DNA of 64,000 bases from Deltaproteobacteria bacterium (GCA_020444165.1 JAHLLK010000018.1:1-64000); one strand, 5' to 3'; shown: positions 16,608-26,121, counted from the first letter of the stretch. Numbers and translations: made by a program. Notes: generated by a model from the sequence alone, not told the origin.

Positions 16608-16686
16608 AAGGAGTTGCGCAGCGCGGTATCCGGGCCTAGAATTGCCGCCAAACTCTCATTTTGATACTCGTTCCCGGAAATCGCCC

Positions 16687-17829
16687 ATGCCCTTCCCGCT
16701 CCCGGAGACGCTGCCACCCCTGGAAATCGACCAGGGTCTCCTGGCGGACCCGGCGCTCAGACCGGTGGCCGCGGCCCTGACCCAGGGCCGCCGCCTGGAC
16801 CACGAGCACGGCCTGGCCCTCATGAAGAGCCGGGACCTCCTCGGCCTGGGGGCCCTGGCCCACGCCGCCCGCCGGGCCAAGAACGGCCGCCGGGCCTATT
16901 ACGTGGTGAACCGCCATATCAACTACTCCAACATCTGCGCCAACCGCTGCCGCTTCTGCGCCTTCCGGCGGGAGAAGGGCCAGCCCGGGGCCTTCTTCCT
17001 GACCATCGAGGACGCGGTGGCTAAGGCGGCCGGCGACCCGGGCCTGCGGCTGGATGAGCTGCACGTGGTGGGAAGCTGCCACCCCGGCCTGGGGTTCGCC
17101 TACTACCCCGCCCTCTTGGCCGCCCTGGCCCAGGCCCGGCCCCACGCCGCGCTCAAGGCCTTCACCCCGGTGGAGATCGTGCACATCGCCCGGGCGGCCG
17201 GCACCGGCGAAGCCCAGGTGCTGGACCAACTCTGGGAGGTGGGGCTCCGGGCCATGCCCGGCGGCGGAGCCGAGGTCTTCTCCCCCCGGGTGCGCGCCGC
17301 GCTGTGCCCCGAGAAGCCCTCGGGCGAGGACTGGCTCCGGGTCTCGGGCCTGGCCCACGCCCGGGGCATCGCCACCAACGCCACCATGCTCTATGGCCAC
17401 ATCGAGACCCCGGCCGAGCGGGTGGACCACCTGTTCCGCCTGCGGGAGCAGCAGGATAAATCCGGCGGCTTCTCGGCCTTCATCCCCCTGGCCTTCCACC
17501 CGGCCAACACCGGGCTCGCCCACCTGCCCGGCACCACGGCCCTGGACGACCTCCGGGTCATCGCCGCCTCCCGGCTGATCCTGGACAACTTCCCGCACAT
17601 CAAGGCCTACTGGATCATGCTGAGCCCCAAGCTGGCCCAGACCGCCCTCAATTTCGGGGCCGACGACCTGGACGGCACCATCGTGGAAGAACACATCACC
17701 CACATGGCCGGCGGCTCCACCGCCCAAGGCCTCACCGAACCCGAACTGCGCTCCATGATCATTGCCGCCGGCTTCGAACCCTTCCGCCGGGACGCCTTTT
17801 ACCAAGCCGTGGAGCCGGAACATGGTTAG
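16687..17829 (+). CDS. mqnE: Aminodeoxyfutalosine synthase MqnE
   Basis: The protein has 380 residues from ATG 16687; an in-frame TTG at 16642 would add 15. It is a radical SAM enzyme that joins 3-[(1-carboxyvinyl)oxy]benzoate and SAM to give aminodeoxyfutalosine, an early step of the futalosine menaquinone route. The [4Fe-4S] motif is CANRCRFC (C84, C88, C91). Other MqnE/MqnC-family segments are the HVVGSCHPGLGFAYY stretch, AMPGGGAEVFSPRVR, TNATMLYGHIET and the C-terminal NFGADDLDGTIVEEHITHMAG. The sister enzyme MqnC follows 174 bp later, with a hairpin element of the terminator family in between. Confidence 0.92.
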   Translation: MPFPLPETLPPLEIDQGLLADPALRPVAAALTQGRRLDHEHGLALMKSRDLLGLGALAHAARRAKNGRRAYYVVNRHINYSNICANRCRFCAFRREKGQPGAFFLTIEDAVAKAAGDPGLRLDELHVVGSCHPGLGFAYYPALLAALAQARPHAALKAFTPVEIVHIARAAGTGEAQVLDQLWEVGLRAMPGGGAEVFSPRVRAALCPEKPSGEDWLRVSGLAHARGIATNATMLYGHIETPAERVDHLFRLREQQDKSGGFSAFIPLAFHPANTGLAHLPGTTALDDLRVIAASRLILDNFPHIKAYWIMLSPKLAQTALNFGADDLDGTIVEEHITHMAGGSTAQGLTEPELRSMIIAAGFEPFRRDAFYQAVEPEHG

Positions 17830-17848
17830 GAGGCTGGCGGGGGAAGAG

Positions 17849-17925
17849 GAAGATGTGGGGGGAGGGACCCTTTTTTGAAAAAAAGGGTCCCTCCCCCCAC
17901 ACCCCCCTCCCCCCAAAAAACTTTA
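17849..17925 (+). terminator. Terminator hairpin, family copy B (after mqnE)
   Basis: The arms are 17857-17876 (GGGGGGAGGGACCCTTTTTT) and 17879-17898, separated by two bases. A conserved head GAAGATGTGG precedes it and a tail ACACCCCCCTCCCC then AAAAAACTTTA follows. It starts 27 bp after the mqnE stop, so mqnE and mqnC may be only partly co-transcribed. Confidence 0.7.
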
Positions 17926-18003
17926 GTGTTTTAATTGGGTTGGGCAGGGGTCATCGGTCATCTGGAATTGCTGCCGAAAGTGGGGAGTTGGTTGAAAGAA
18001 ATT

Positions 18004-19119
18004 ATGGCACGAACACTCCAACCCACTGACAACCCCACCAGCCCGGACCTGGCCCGGGCCCTGGACGCGGCCGGCCGGGGCGAGCGCCTGACCCCCGCGG
18101 CGGCCCTGACCCTGTGGGAAGAGGCCGAACTGTTGAAGCTGGGCCGCCTGGCCCACAACGCCCGCCTGGCCAAGAATCCCCGGCCCATGGTGACCTACGT
18201 GGTGGACCGCAACATCAACACCACCAACCTCTGCCTCTCAGGCTGCCGCTTCTGCGCCTTTTTCCGGCCCCCGGGGCACGAGGAGGGCTTTGTGCTCTCC
18301 TTTGAGGAGATCGGGCGCAAGATCGCGGAAACCAAGGCCCTGGGCGGCACCCAGATCCTCATGCAAGGGGGGCTGCACCCCGAGATCGGGGTGGAGGCCA
18401 CCTGCCGGCTGTTCCGCTACATCAAGGAGCACCACCCCATCCACATCCACGGCCTGTCGCCGCCCGAGGTGGTGCACATGGCCGCGGTGGACGGGCTCAG
18501 CCTGGAGGAGGCCCTGGACCGGCTCATCGCCGCCGGCCTGGAGTCCATCCCCGGCGGCGGGGCGGAGATCCTGGTGGACCGGGTGCGGGAGCAAATCGCC
18601 CCGGGCAAGTGCCGCACCGGCCAGTGGCTGGCGGTCATGGAGCTGGCCCACGCCAAGGGGCTCATGACCACGGCCACCATGATGTTCGGCAGCCTGGAGA
18701 CCCCGGCCGAGCGGATCGAGCACTTGGCGCGGCTCAGGGAGTTGCAGGACCAGAGCCTGGCCCGGGGCCGGGGCTCCTTCACCGCCTTCATCCCCTGGAC
18801 CTTCCAGCCGGCCCACACCGCCCTGGCCCAGGTCACCCCGGCCACCGCGGTGGAGTATCTGCGCTTCCTGGCGCTCTCCCGCCTGTTCCTGGACAACTTC
18901 CCCCACGTGCAGGCCAGTTGGGTCACCCAGGGGGCCAAGATCGCCCAGATGGCGCTCACCTTCGGGGCAGACGACCTGGGCTCCACCATGATCGAGGAGA
19001 ACGTGGTGGCCGCGGCCGGAGCCCATTTCCGCTTGCCCCGCGAGGAGATGATCCGCCTGGCCGAGGACCTGGGCTATGAGGCCCGGCAGCGGGACACTTT
19101 CTACCGGCTGGTGGCGTGA
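18004..19119 (+). CDS. mqnC: Cyclic dehypoxanthine futalosine synthase MqnC
   Basis: The protein has 371 residues from ATG 18004 (MARTLQP); an upstream in-frame ATG at 17935 lies inside the tail region of the hairpin element and lacks support. It is a radical SAM enzyme forming cyclic dehypoxanthine futalosine in menaquinone synthesis. The cluster motif is CLSGCRFC (C77, C81, C84). Downstream are GGTQILMQGGLHPEIG, HIHGLSPPEV, SIPGGGAEILVDRVR, TTATMMFGSLETPAERIEHL and TFGADDLGSTMIEENVV, all typical of MqnC. Its TGA overlaps the GTG of the next gene (GTGA), so they are translationally coupled. Confidence 0.93.
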   Translation: MARTLQPTDNPTSPDLARALDAAGRGERLTPAAALTLWEEAELLKLGRLAHNARLAKNPRPMVTYVVDRNINTTNLCLSGCRFCAFFRPPGHEEGFVLSFEEIGRKIAETKALGGTQILMQGGLHPEIGVEATCRLFRYIKEHHPIHIHGLSPPEVVHMAAVDGLSLEEALDRLIAAGLESIPGGGAEILVDRVREQIAPGKCRTGQWLAVMELAHAKGLMTTATMMFGSLETPAERIEHLARLRELQDQSLARGRGSFTAFIPWTFQPAHTALAQVTPATAVEYLRFLALSRLFLDNFPHVQASWVTQGAKIAQMALTFGADDLGSTMIEENVVAAAGAHFRLPREEMIRLAEDLGYEARQRDTFYRLVA

Positions 19120-20327
19120 CCGCCCGGCGAGCCAGCGCCCCCCGGGGCTTCCGAGCCGCCTGGCTCTGGGCCGGGCCGGGCCGCCTCTGGGCCGGGCGCA
19201 CGGTGATCCTGGAGAACGGCCGGGTGGCCGCGGTGGAGGAGAACCCGCCGGCCGGGATGCCGGTGGAGGATCTGGGCGAGGCCCTGATCCTGCCGGGCCT
19301 GGTCAACGCCCACACCCACGTGGAGCTGTCGGGCCTGGCCGGCCTGGCCACCCCCCGGGGCGATTTCCTGGCCTGGCTGGAGGAGCTGGTGGCCTCCCGG
19401 CCGGCCCAGAACAAGGAGCGCTCCCACCACCTCACCGCCCGGGCCGCCCAGGAGATGGCCGGGGCCGGGGTGGCCCTGGTGGGCGACATCACCAACACCG
19501 GCCTGGCCCGGCCGGCCCTGTGGGACGCGGGGCTCTCCCAAGTGAGCTTGTACGAGGCCCTGGGCGCGGCCAACGCCGAGCCGCCGGCGCCGGAACTCAC
19601 CTGGCGGGACGGGCGGCTCACGGCCGGGGCCATCGCGGCCCACGCCCCCTATTCCGTGCCGGGCTGGCGCATCCAGGATTTGAAGGAGCGCTCCCGGGCC
19701 GGCCTGGGGGTGTTCTGCCTGCATCTGGCCGAGTCCCGGGCCGAAGTGGAATTCCTGCGGGGTGAGGGCGAAGAGGGCCGCCGCCTGGCCCGCTTCCTGG
19801 CCGCCCGCGGGGTGGAGCGCCGGGAGCTGGGGCTCCGCTCCCCGGACGGGCTCCGGCATCTGTTGGCTCTGGGCGTGCTGGATGATCGGACGCTGGTGGT
19901 GCACGGGGTGCAGCTCACCAGCCCCGACTTGGCGCTTTTGGCCGCCACCGGAGCCAGCCTGTGCGTCTGTCCCCGCTCCAACCTGGGGCTCACCCGGGCG
20001 GTGGCGCCGGTGGAGGAGGCCCTGGCCCGGGGGATGAACCTCTGCCTGGGCACCGATTCCCTGGCCTCGGCCCCGGACTTGAACCTGTGGCGGGAAATGG
20101 CCGCCCTGGCCGAACTGAAGCCCGAGCTGGCGCCGGAGGCCATCCTGACCATGGCCACCGTGGGCGGGGCCCGGGCCCTGGGCCTGGCCGAGAGCTTCGG
20201 CCAGGTGGCCCCGGGCCGGCCCGCGGCCCTGGCCTGGACGCCCCTGCCGCCCGGTCTGGCCCCGGATCAGGTGCTGGCCCAGGCGGTCAGCGGGGGACAG
20301 GGCTATGCGCTCCCCGGCGACGGTTAG
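19116..20327 (+). CDS. Amidohydrolase, probable aminodeoxyfutalosine deaminase
   Basis: A GTG start overlapping the mqnC stop gives 403 residues. The amidohydrolase metal motifs are present: LILPGLVNAHTHVELSG (HxH, about residues 58-74), HLAESRAEVEFL, VVHGVQLTSPDL and CLGTDSLASAPDLNLWREM with the catalytic Asp. The family covers cytosine, guanine and adenosine-type deaminases. Coupling to mqnC makes aminodeoxyfutalosine deaminase, the enzyme that yields futalosine, the best guess; it could also act on another purine-like substrate. mqnA, mqnB and mqnD are not in the window. Confidence 0.8.
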   Translation: MTARRASAPRGFRAAWLWAGPGRLWAGRTVILENGRVAAVEENPPAGMPVEDLGEALILPGLVNAHTHVELSGLAGLATPRGDFLAWLEELVASRPAQNKERSHHLTARAAQEMAGAGVALVGDITNTGLARPALWDAGLSQVSLYEALGAANAEPPAPELTWRDGRLTAGAIAAHAPYSVPGWRIQDLKERSRAGLGVFCLHLAESRAEVEFLRGEGEEGRRLARFLAARGVERRELGLRSPDGLRHLLALGVLDDRTLVVHGVQLTSPDLALLAATGASLCVCPRSNLGLTRAVAPVEEALARGMNLCLGTDSLASAPDLNLWREMAALAELKPELAPEAILTMATVGGARALGLAESFGQVAPGRPAALAWTPLPPGLAPDQVLAQAVSGGQGYALPGDG

Positions 20328-20329
20328 AT

Positions 20330-20485
20330 TGGATATTTCCTAGAGAACGGGGGCGGCTGCGCCAGCTGCCCGCCGGCGGCGTTGCGGACTTCGCTCCAAC
20401 CTCAGCGTAGCTTGGGCTACGCTTCCGGTTGTCGCTTGTCCGTCGCCTTGCCGGCGAACACCTGGCTGTGCCGGTTCAGGTGACC
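20330..20485. repeat. REP-like dispersed repeat, copy 1
   Basis: About 155 bp running from GGATATTTCCTAG to GGTTCAGGTGACC. It matches the reverse complement of 36281-36452 across most of its length; shared blocks include CGGACTTCGCTCCAACCTCA-like, GGTTGTCGCTTG and GGCTGTGCCGG segments. It contains a GTAGCTTGGGCTAC hairpin and a second stem CCGGTTCAGGT/ACCTGAACCGG at 20471-20500. It is non-coding. Confidence 0.75.
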
Positions 20486-20621
20486 AGACCTGAACCGGAT
20501 AAGCGGAAAACCACCCGGTCCCACGAAATGTCCGGGCTAACCCCGAGATGCCATGAAGGCCGGAGGGCCGGCTCCCCCCAGGGCCACACACATCCCCCAC
20601 AAGCCGTAGGCTTGTGGGGGT

Positions 20622-20705
20622 ATGAAGTTTTTGGGGGGGAGGGGGGTGTGGGGGGAGGGGCTCTTTTTTTCAAAAAAGGGCCCCTCCCCCCACATCTTGC
20701 TCTTC
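20622..20705 (-). terminator. Terminator hairpin, family copy C (after the aldehyde dehydrogenase)
   Basis: The hairpin spans about 20650-20692 with a GGGGGGAGGGG outer arm and a T7/A6 inner stem. A G-rich tail (AAGTTTTTGGGGGGGAGGGG) extends left. It lies about 13 bp beyond the minus-strand stop at 20706. Two or three mismatches distinguish it from the other copies. Four or more G-runs on the plus strand could form a quadruplex. Confidence 0.75.
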
Positions 20706-22163
20706 CTAGCCTTTCACGCCGGCCAGGCAGAGGTATTTCAGTTCGCTGTATTCGTCGATGCCGTGGCGGGAGCCTTCGCGGCCCAGGCCGGATTGTTTCA
20801 CTCCGCCGAAGGGGGCGATTTCGGTGCTGATGATGCCGGTGTTGATGCCGACCATGCCGTATTCCAGGGCTTCGGCCACCCGGAAGATGCGTCCCACGTC
20901 CCGGGCGTAGAAGTAGGCGGCCAGGCCGTAGATGGTGTCATTGGCCAGGGCCACGCCTTGGGCCTCGTCGGAGAAGCGGAACACCGGGGCCACCGGGCCG
21001 AAGATCTCCTCGCGGGTCACCCGCATGTCGCTATTTACCTCGGTGAGCACGGTGGGTTCGTAGTAGGTGCCGCCCAGGATGCTGCGCTTGCCGCCGGTCA
21101 GGAGCTTGGCTCCGGAGGCCAGGGCGTCGGCCACCAGGTCCTCGACCTTGGTGAGCGCCGCCTGGTCGATGAGGGGGCCCTGCTCCACTCCGGGCTCCAG
21201 GCCGTTGCCCAGCTTCAGGGCGGCCACCTTTTCGGCCAGGCGGGCGGTGAACTCGTCATACACCCCATCTTGCACCAGGAAGCGGTTGGTGCACACGCAG
21301 GTCTGGCCGGAGTTGCGGTACTTGGCGATCAGCGCGCCGGCCAGGGCCGCGTCCAGGTCCGCGTCGTCGAACACCAGGAAGGGGGCGTTGCCGCCCAGCT
21401 CCAGGGAGATTTTCTTGACCGTGGGGGCGCAGGCGGCCATGAGCAGGCGGCCCACCGCAGTGGAGCCGGTGAAGCTCAGCTTGCGCACCAAGGGGTTGGC
21501 GGTCAGCTCCTGGCCGATCTCGGCCGAGGGGCCGGTGATCACGTTGACCACCCCGGCCGGGAGGCCGGCCCGCGCGGCCAACTCGGCCTGGGCCAGGGCC
21601 GAGAAGGGGGTTTGGCTGGCCGGCTTGACCACCACGGTGCAGCCGGCGGCCAGGGCTGGGCCCACCTTGCGGGCGATCATGGCCGCCGGGAAGTTCCAGG
21701 GGGTGATGGCCGCGGCCACGCCCACCGGCTCCCGGAGCACCAGGATGCGCTGGTCCAGGTTGTGGGTGGGGATCACCTCGCCGTAGAGACGTTTGCCTTC
21801 CTCGGCGAACCACTCCAGGAACGAGGCGGCGTAGGCCACCTCGCCCCGGGCCTCGGCCAGGGGCTTGCCTTGCTCGGTGGTGAGGATGCGGGCCAGGTCC
21901 TCCTGGGCGGCCATCATCAGGCGGAACCACTCCAGGATATGGCGGGCCCGCTCCTTGGCGGTCAGCGCCCGCCAGGCGGGCAAGGCCCGGGCGGCGGCCT
22001 CCACGGCAGCCGCGGCGCCCTCGCGGCCCAGGGCGGGCACGCTGCCCAGGCGTTCGCCGCCAGCCGGGTTGGTCACCTCCAGGGTCGCGCCATCCGGCGC
22101 CGCCACCCAGGAGCCGTCCACGTAACATTTTTCCTTGAATAGAGCTTGATCGGTGAGTTCCAT
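20706..22163 (-). CDS. NAD(P)-dependent succinate-semialdehyde dehydrogenase-like ALDH
   Basis: The protein has 485 residues, the standard ALDH length. Landmarks are ITPWNFPAAMIARK (about 153-166), VVKPASQTPFSAL (about 178-190), FTGSTAVGR, catalytic E255 in LELGGNAP and nucleophile C289 in NSGQTCVC. The double Cys (CVC) at the active site and the KPASQTP stretch resemble GabD-type succinate-semialdehyde dehydrogenases, so oxidation of succinate semialdehyde to succinate is likely, but related aldehydes cannot be excluded. A GGAGG lies upstream of the ATG. It is monocistronic, followed by a family terminator. Confidence 0.88.
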   Translation of the reverse strand: MELTDQALFKEKCYVDGSWVAAPDGATLEVTNPAGGERLGSVPALGREGAAAAVEAAARALPAWRALTAKERARHILEWFRLMMAAQEDLARILTTEQGKPLAEARGEVAYAASFLEWFAEEGKRLYGEVIPTHNLDQRILVLREPVGVAAAITPWNFPAAMIARKVGPALAAGCTVVVKPASQTPFSALAQAELAARAGLPAGVVNVITGPSAEIGQELTANPLVRKLSFTGSTAVGRLLMAACAPTVKKISLELGGNAPFLVFDDADLDAALAGALIAKYRNSGQTCVCTNRFLVQDGVYDEFTARLAEKVAALKLGNGLEPGVEQGPLIDQAALTKVEDLVADALASGAKLLTGGKRSILGGTYYEPTVLTEVNSDMRVTREEIFGPVAPVFRFSDEAQGVALANDTIYGLAAYFYARDVGRIFRVAEALEYGMVGINTGIISTEIAPFGGVKQSGLGREGSRHGIDEYSELKYLCLAGVKG

Positions 22164-22577
22164 ACTTCCTCCCGGGGGGCCGGAGCCGGGGCCGCCCGGC
22201 GAGGGGCCGGGGCGCCTGCTCCGGGGGTTTTTTGCTAATAGCCGGGGCAGCGGTCACCTGGCATTGGCGTTATGTTTCCAAATGTGACATTATGATCGAC
22301 TGCTTTAAGTTGGTTGGCGTGGTTTCGTTTTGGGGGGCGGACCGGGGTTCTTACCCCCCGGCCGGCCGGCCCTGCGGGGAATTTTGCCCCCGGGCCCATC
22401 GGCCTAGATAAAACCCGTTATTTATTTGGCTTGTCCCAGACAAGCCCCGGGCTGAACCAAGCCGAGGCCCGGAGCGGGCCGCCCCGTGCCTCGTTCTCAG
22501 TATAGTCCATCAGGACCCCGCGTCAGCAACCGTGGCGCACCACGGCGGGGAAAAGGCTCCGCCGGGGGAATTGAAAT
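22164..22577. other. Divergent promoter region, no gene
   Basis: A 414-bp spacer between the aldehyde dehydrogenase and a diguanylate cyclase. A near-palindrome AATGTGACATT at about 22280-22290 and AT-rich tracts near 22270-22310 and 22408-22425 are the likeliest control elements. No box assignment is firm. Confidence 0.4.
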
Positions 22578-24677
22578 ATGAAATCTCATCGTTACAGCAT
22601 CAGATTGTTCCGGCCCCGGCTCGGCATCGGGCTGAAGACCTGGCTCGGCATGTCGCTGATTTTCTGGACCACCGCCCCCCTGATTCTGGGCACCTCCTAT
22701 TACCTGTTCCGCACCGAGGCCGAATCCCGGGTCTTGGACGGGCTCAGGGCGGGCTTGGAGCAAACCCAGGGGGAACTGGGCCGCGCCGGGGATCGCCTGG
22801 CCGCGGCCCTGACCGCCCAGGCCGGCGCGGTGGCCCACTTGTCCGCGGGGCAGGCCGCGCCTTGGTCCTCGTGGGGCGAGGGCTTCCGGCGGGATTTCCC
22901 CTGGGTGGCCGGCTGGCTGGCCCTGGACGCCGGCGGCCGGGTGCTGGGGGCCGCTCCCCCGGGCGTGGAGTCGCCCCGGGGTTGGGCCACCTTGGGGCGG
23001 GCAGCCCTCCGGCAGGGCCGGCCTCAGAGCGGGCTGACCCTGTGGGCGAGAGACCCGGCCCGGGCGGCGGGCCGGGAGAGCCTGGCCGTGTTGGCCGCGG
23101 CGCCGGTGTTGCTTGACCACCAGGCCCGGGTGGTGCTCCTGGCCGTGGCTCCCCTGGAGGCCGGGTTTCTGGCGGAGAGAATCGCTCTCCCGGGCCGGGA
23201 GGTGGCGCTGTTGGCCGGGAGCCAGGCCGGGGAAGCCCGGGTGCAGACAGCCTCCCCCTCGCCGCGGGACATCTTTCCCCAAGACGGGGAGCTGCCCGGG
23301 GCCCTGGCCCGGGAGCTGGCCCTGGGCCGCCCGGTGGCCGGCGAGTTCGCGGCCGAGGGCCTGTCCCTCCTGGCCGCGGTCCGGGAACTCCGGGGGCCTG
23401 GCGGCGGGGTGGTGGGCTATGTGGCCGCGGCCCAAGCCACCCGGGGCCTGGCCTGGGAGGTGTTCCGTCCCCTGGCCTGGGGCCTGGCCGTGGCCGCGGT
23501 GGTGGGGCTGGTCCTCACCGGGCTGTTGACCTACTACATCTACAGCGACATCGTGCAACCCCTGAACTACCTCTCCCGGGCCATGGGCGAGGTGGGCCAG
23601 GGCCAGCTGGACGTGGAGGCCAGCTTTGTCACCGGTGACCAGTTCGAGGAACTGGCCCAGGGCTTCAACGACATGGTGGCCGGCATCCGGGCCCGGGAGA
23701 ACAAGCTCTCCAAGCATCACGAGGTGGCCAACCTTCTGATTTCCACTTTGAATCTGCGCGAGCTGGTGGACCGCCTGCTCCAGATCGTCACCGCCTTCAC
23801 CCGCTCGGAGATCGGTATCGTCTACCTCTCCGACCAGGACACCGGGGTCCTCACCCCCTGCTTTCATCTGGGGGTAAAAGGCGACCTCCAGCCCCTGGCC
23901 CCGGGGGAGGGCTTTCCCGGCCGGGCGGCCAGCGACCGGACCACCATCGTGGTGTCGCCGCCCCACGATGCGGAACAGGAGATGGTGGAATTGGGCTTTG
24001 CCCGCCTGGCTCCCCGGGAAGCGGCCTATATCCCCCTGGGTCACCAGGACCGCCTCCTGGGAGTTTTGGTGCTGGGCACCCTGGACCGCTACGCGCCCGA
24101 GGACCACGAGCTGTTCACCTACCTGGCCGGGCAGTTGGCCGTGGCCCTGGACAACGCCCTGTTGCACCAAAAGGTGCGGGAGCTATCCAACACCGACGCG
24201 CTGACCGGCCTCTTCAACCGCCGGCACCTGCACGAGCGGCTGGAGGAGATGCTTTCCCGGGCCCGGCGTCACGGGCTGCCGCTCACGGTGCTCCTTTTTG
24301 ACCTGGACAACTTCAAGCTGGTCAACGACACCTACGGGCACGAGCGGGGCGACGAAGTGCTGAAGCTCACGGCCGCCACCCTGCGGACCAATCTCCGCAG
24401 GGAAGACGTGGCCTCACGCTACGGCGGAGAGGAGTTCGTGGTGGCTCTGGACAACACCACCCCCGCAGGCGGCGTGGCCTATGCCCAGCGCGTGGCCGGG
24501 CTCCTCAGGGAGGCGCGCCCCGGCTGGCTGCAGGGGAATATCACGGTGAGCGTGGGGGTGGCCGGCTTCCCGGCGCACGAGTTCGGGAGCTGCGAGGCCT
24601 TTGTGGACGCGGCGGACCAGGCCATGTACCGGGCCAAGACCGCGGGCAAGGATCAGATCTGCCTTTACCAGACTTGA
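22578..24677 (+). CDS. Membrane diguanylate cyclase (sensor-HAMP-GAF-GGDEF)
   Basis: The protein has 699 residues. A transmembrane helix (about 18-42) and a second (about 300-322, WGLAVAAVVGLVLTGLLTYYI) flank an extracytoplasmic sensor region. A HAMP (about 323-375), a GAF-like domain (about 395-530) and a C-terminal GGDEF domain (about 540-695) follow. The catalytic motif is GGEEF in SRYGGEEFVV, preceded five residues earlier by RRED, a canonical RxxD inhibitory site for c-di-GMP. DALTGLFNRRHL and FDLDNFKLVND are also present. It should synthesise c-di-GMP in response to an external signal. It is convergent with a second GGDEF protein 19 bp away. Confidence 0.93.
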   Translation: MKSHRYSIRLFRPRLGIGLKTWLGMSLIFWTTAPLILGTSYYLFRTEAESRVLDGLRAGLEQTQGELGRAGDRLAAALTAQAGAVAHLSAGQAAPWSSWGEGFRRDFPWVAGWLALDAGGRVLGAAPPGVESPRGWATLGRAALRQGRPQSGLTLWARDPARAAGRESLAVLAAAPVLLDHQARVVLLAVAPLEAGFLAERIALPGREVALLAGSQAGEARVQTASPSPRDIFPQDGELPGALARELALGRPVAGEFAAEGLSLLAAVRELRGPGGGVVGYVAAAQATRGLAWEVFRPLAWGLAVAAVVGLVLTGLLTYYIYSDIVQPLNYLSRAMGEVGQGQLDVEASFVTGDQFEELAQGFNDMVAGIRARENKLSKHHEVANLLISTLNLRELVDRLLQIVTAFTRSEIGIVYLSDQDTGVLTPCFHLGVKGDLQPLAPGEGFPGRAASDRTTIVVSPPHDAEQEMVELGFARLAPREAAYIPLGHQDRLLGVLVLGTLDRYAPEDHELFTYLAGQLAVALDNALLHQKVRELSNTDALTGLFNRRHLHERLEEMLSRARRHGLPLTVLLFDLDNFKLVNDTYGHERGDEVLKLTAATLRTNLRREDVASRYGGEEFVVALDNTTPAGGVAYAQRVAGLLREARPGWLQGNITVSVGVAGFPAHEFGSCEAFVDAADQAMYRAKTAGKDQICLYQT

Positions 24678-24696
24678 GCCCCCGGGGCCGGGACCC

Positions 24697-26121
24697 TCAC
24701 TCCGCCATCTCCACCCGGTTGCGGCCCCGGGCCTTGGCCCGGTAAAGGGCCTCATCGGCCGCGTTCAAGGTCTGGTCCAGGCTTTGCCCCGGGTGATGCT
24801 GGCTCACCCCCAGGCTGATGGTCAGGGGCAACTCATGCCCCAGGGCCCGGAAGGGCTGGTCGGCGATGCCCTGGCGGAGCTTTTCAGCCAGGATGCGCCC
24901 CCCGGCCAAATCCGTCTCCGGCAGCACCAAGAGGAACTCCTCGCCGCCCCAGCGGGAGGCCATGTCCTGTTGCCGCACCAGCCCGGCCAGGCGGGCCGCG
25001 GTTTCGGTCAAGACCTCGTCGCCGGCCAAGTGCCCGTACTGGTCATTGACCGCCTTGAAATGATCCAGATCGCCCATGATGAAGCACAAGGGCTGCTTGC
25101 CCCGGGATTGCCGGGCCGTCTCGTGCTCCACCAAGTCCATGATGGCCCGGCGGTTCCACAGGCCGGTGAGGGGATCGGTGCGCGCCGCCAGCAACAACGC
25201 TTTTTCGGCCTTTTGCCGTTCGGCTACCTCGGCCACCAGTTGCGCGTTCAAGACGGTCAACTCCCGGGTGCGCTCCACCACCCGGCTCTCCAGCTCGGCC
25301 TTGGCCTTTTCCAGCTCCTGATGGGCCTCCAGGCTGGCGTCGCGGTGCAGCTTCAGGCGTTCGGACATGCTGTTGAAGGCGCCGATCAGGTTGTCCAGCT
25401 CGTCCCCGGTCTTGAGATCCACGGTCTGGCCCAGGTTGCCCCGGGCCAGGGCGCTGCAGCGCTCCACCAGCTCGGCGATGGGCGAGGTGAAGTTCCTGGC
25501 CAGATAGCGGCTGAACAAAAAGGCCAGGATGATCGAACAGACCAGGGAAATGATCCCGGATATCTCCAACTGACGGAACTTCCGGTGGAACTGGTCGGCC
25601 CGCATGTCGAGCCCCACCAGATAGCGGCCCTGGCCGTTCAACAGGGGGGCATAGCCCGAGAGGAAGCTGCCCCATTCATCCTGGATGATCTCCTTGTCCA
25701 CCGAAGGATGTTCGAATCCGGCCATCAGCGTGGGCACTGATTCGGGATAGATCCGGCCCGGCATGGCCTGGTCCTCGCTCTCGTCGGAGTCGATGACGAA
25801 ACGCACCTGGTCGCCGTCTTTCCGCATGAGATAGAGAAAGGCGATGTCCTTGTTGGAGCGCTTCAGGGCGCGCAGCAGGTGCAGATATTCCTGGTAAATT
25901 GGCAAATTGACGTCGGCGGACTCCCGGATCGTGTCCAGGTTGCCGGCGTCCACCACCTGACTGATGAAGGCGGCGCTGTTCATGAGCCGGCTTTGCAGGT
26001 TGTTTTGCAGGCTCTCCATGGCGCTGGTGTAAAAAAAGGAGCCGATGCTGCCGGAGACCAGGATTACGGCCAGAAAGTGGGTAAAAAAAAGCTTGCGGCT
26101 GATACTGGCCTTCATGCGCAT
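24697..26121 (-). CDS. Membrane diguanylate cyclase (sensor-HAMP-GGDEF)
   Basis: The protein has 474 residues. An N-terminal helix (about 10-32) is followed by a periplasmic domain to about 185, a second helix (about 187-208, ISGIISLVCSIILAFLFSRY), HAMP, a coiled-coil linker (about 262-310) and a GGDEF domain. The motif is GGEEF in SRWGGEEFLLVLPE, with RQQD five residues before, so an inhibitory site is present. DPLTGLWNRRAI and GDLDHFKAVND complete the fold. A GAGGGA site precedes ATG 26121; M3 is an alternative start. It makes c-di-GMP. It is convergent with the preceding cyclase, with only 19 bp between stops. Confidence 0.93.
   Translation of the reverse strand: MRMKASISRKLFFTHFLAVILVSGSIGSFFYTSAMESLQNNLQSRLMNSAAFISQVVDAGNLDTIRESADVNLPIYQEYLHLLRALKRSNKDIAFLYLMRKDGDQVRFVIDSDESEDQAMPGRIYPESVPTLMAGFEHPSVDKEIIQDEWGSFLSGYAPLLNGQGRYLVGLDMRADQFHRKFRQLEISGIISLVCSIILAFLFSRYLARNFTSPIAELVERCSALARGNLGQTVDLKTGDELDNLIGAFNSMSERLKLHRDASLEAHQELEKAKAELESRVVERTRELTVLNAQLVAEVAERQKAEKALLLAARTDPLTGLWNRRAIMDLVEHETARQSRGKQPLCFIMGDLDHFKAVNDQYGHLAGDEVLTETAARLAGLVRQQDMASRWGGEEFLLVLPETDLAGGRILAEKLRQGIADQPFRALGHELPLTISLGVSQHHPGQSLDQTLNAADEALYRAKARGRNRVEMAE

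Noticed and set aside
20622..20830. Open frames through the G-rich hairpin element
   Set aside because: They cross the terminator and REP-like sequence and are not supported.
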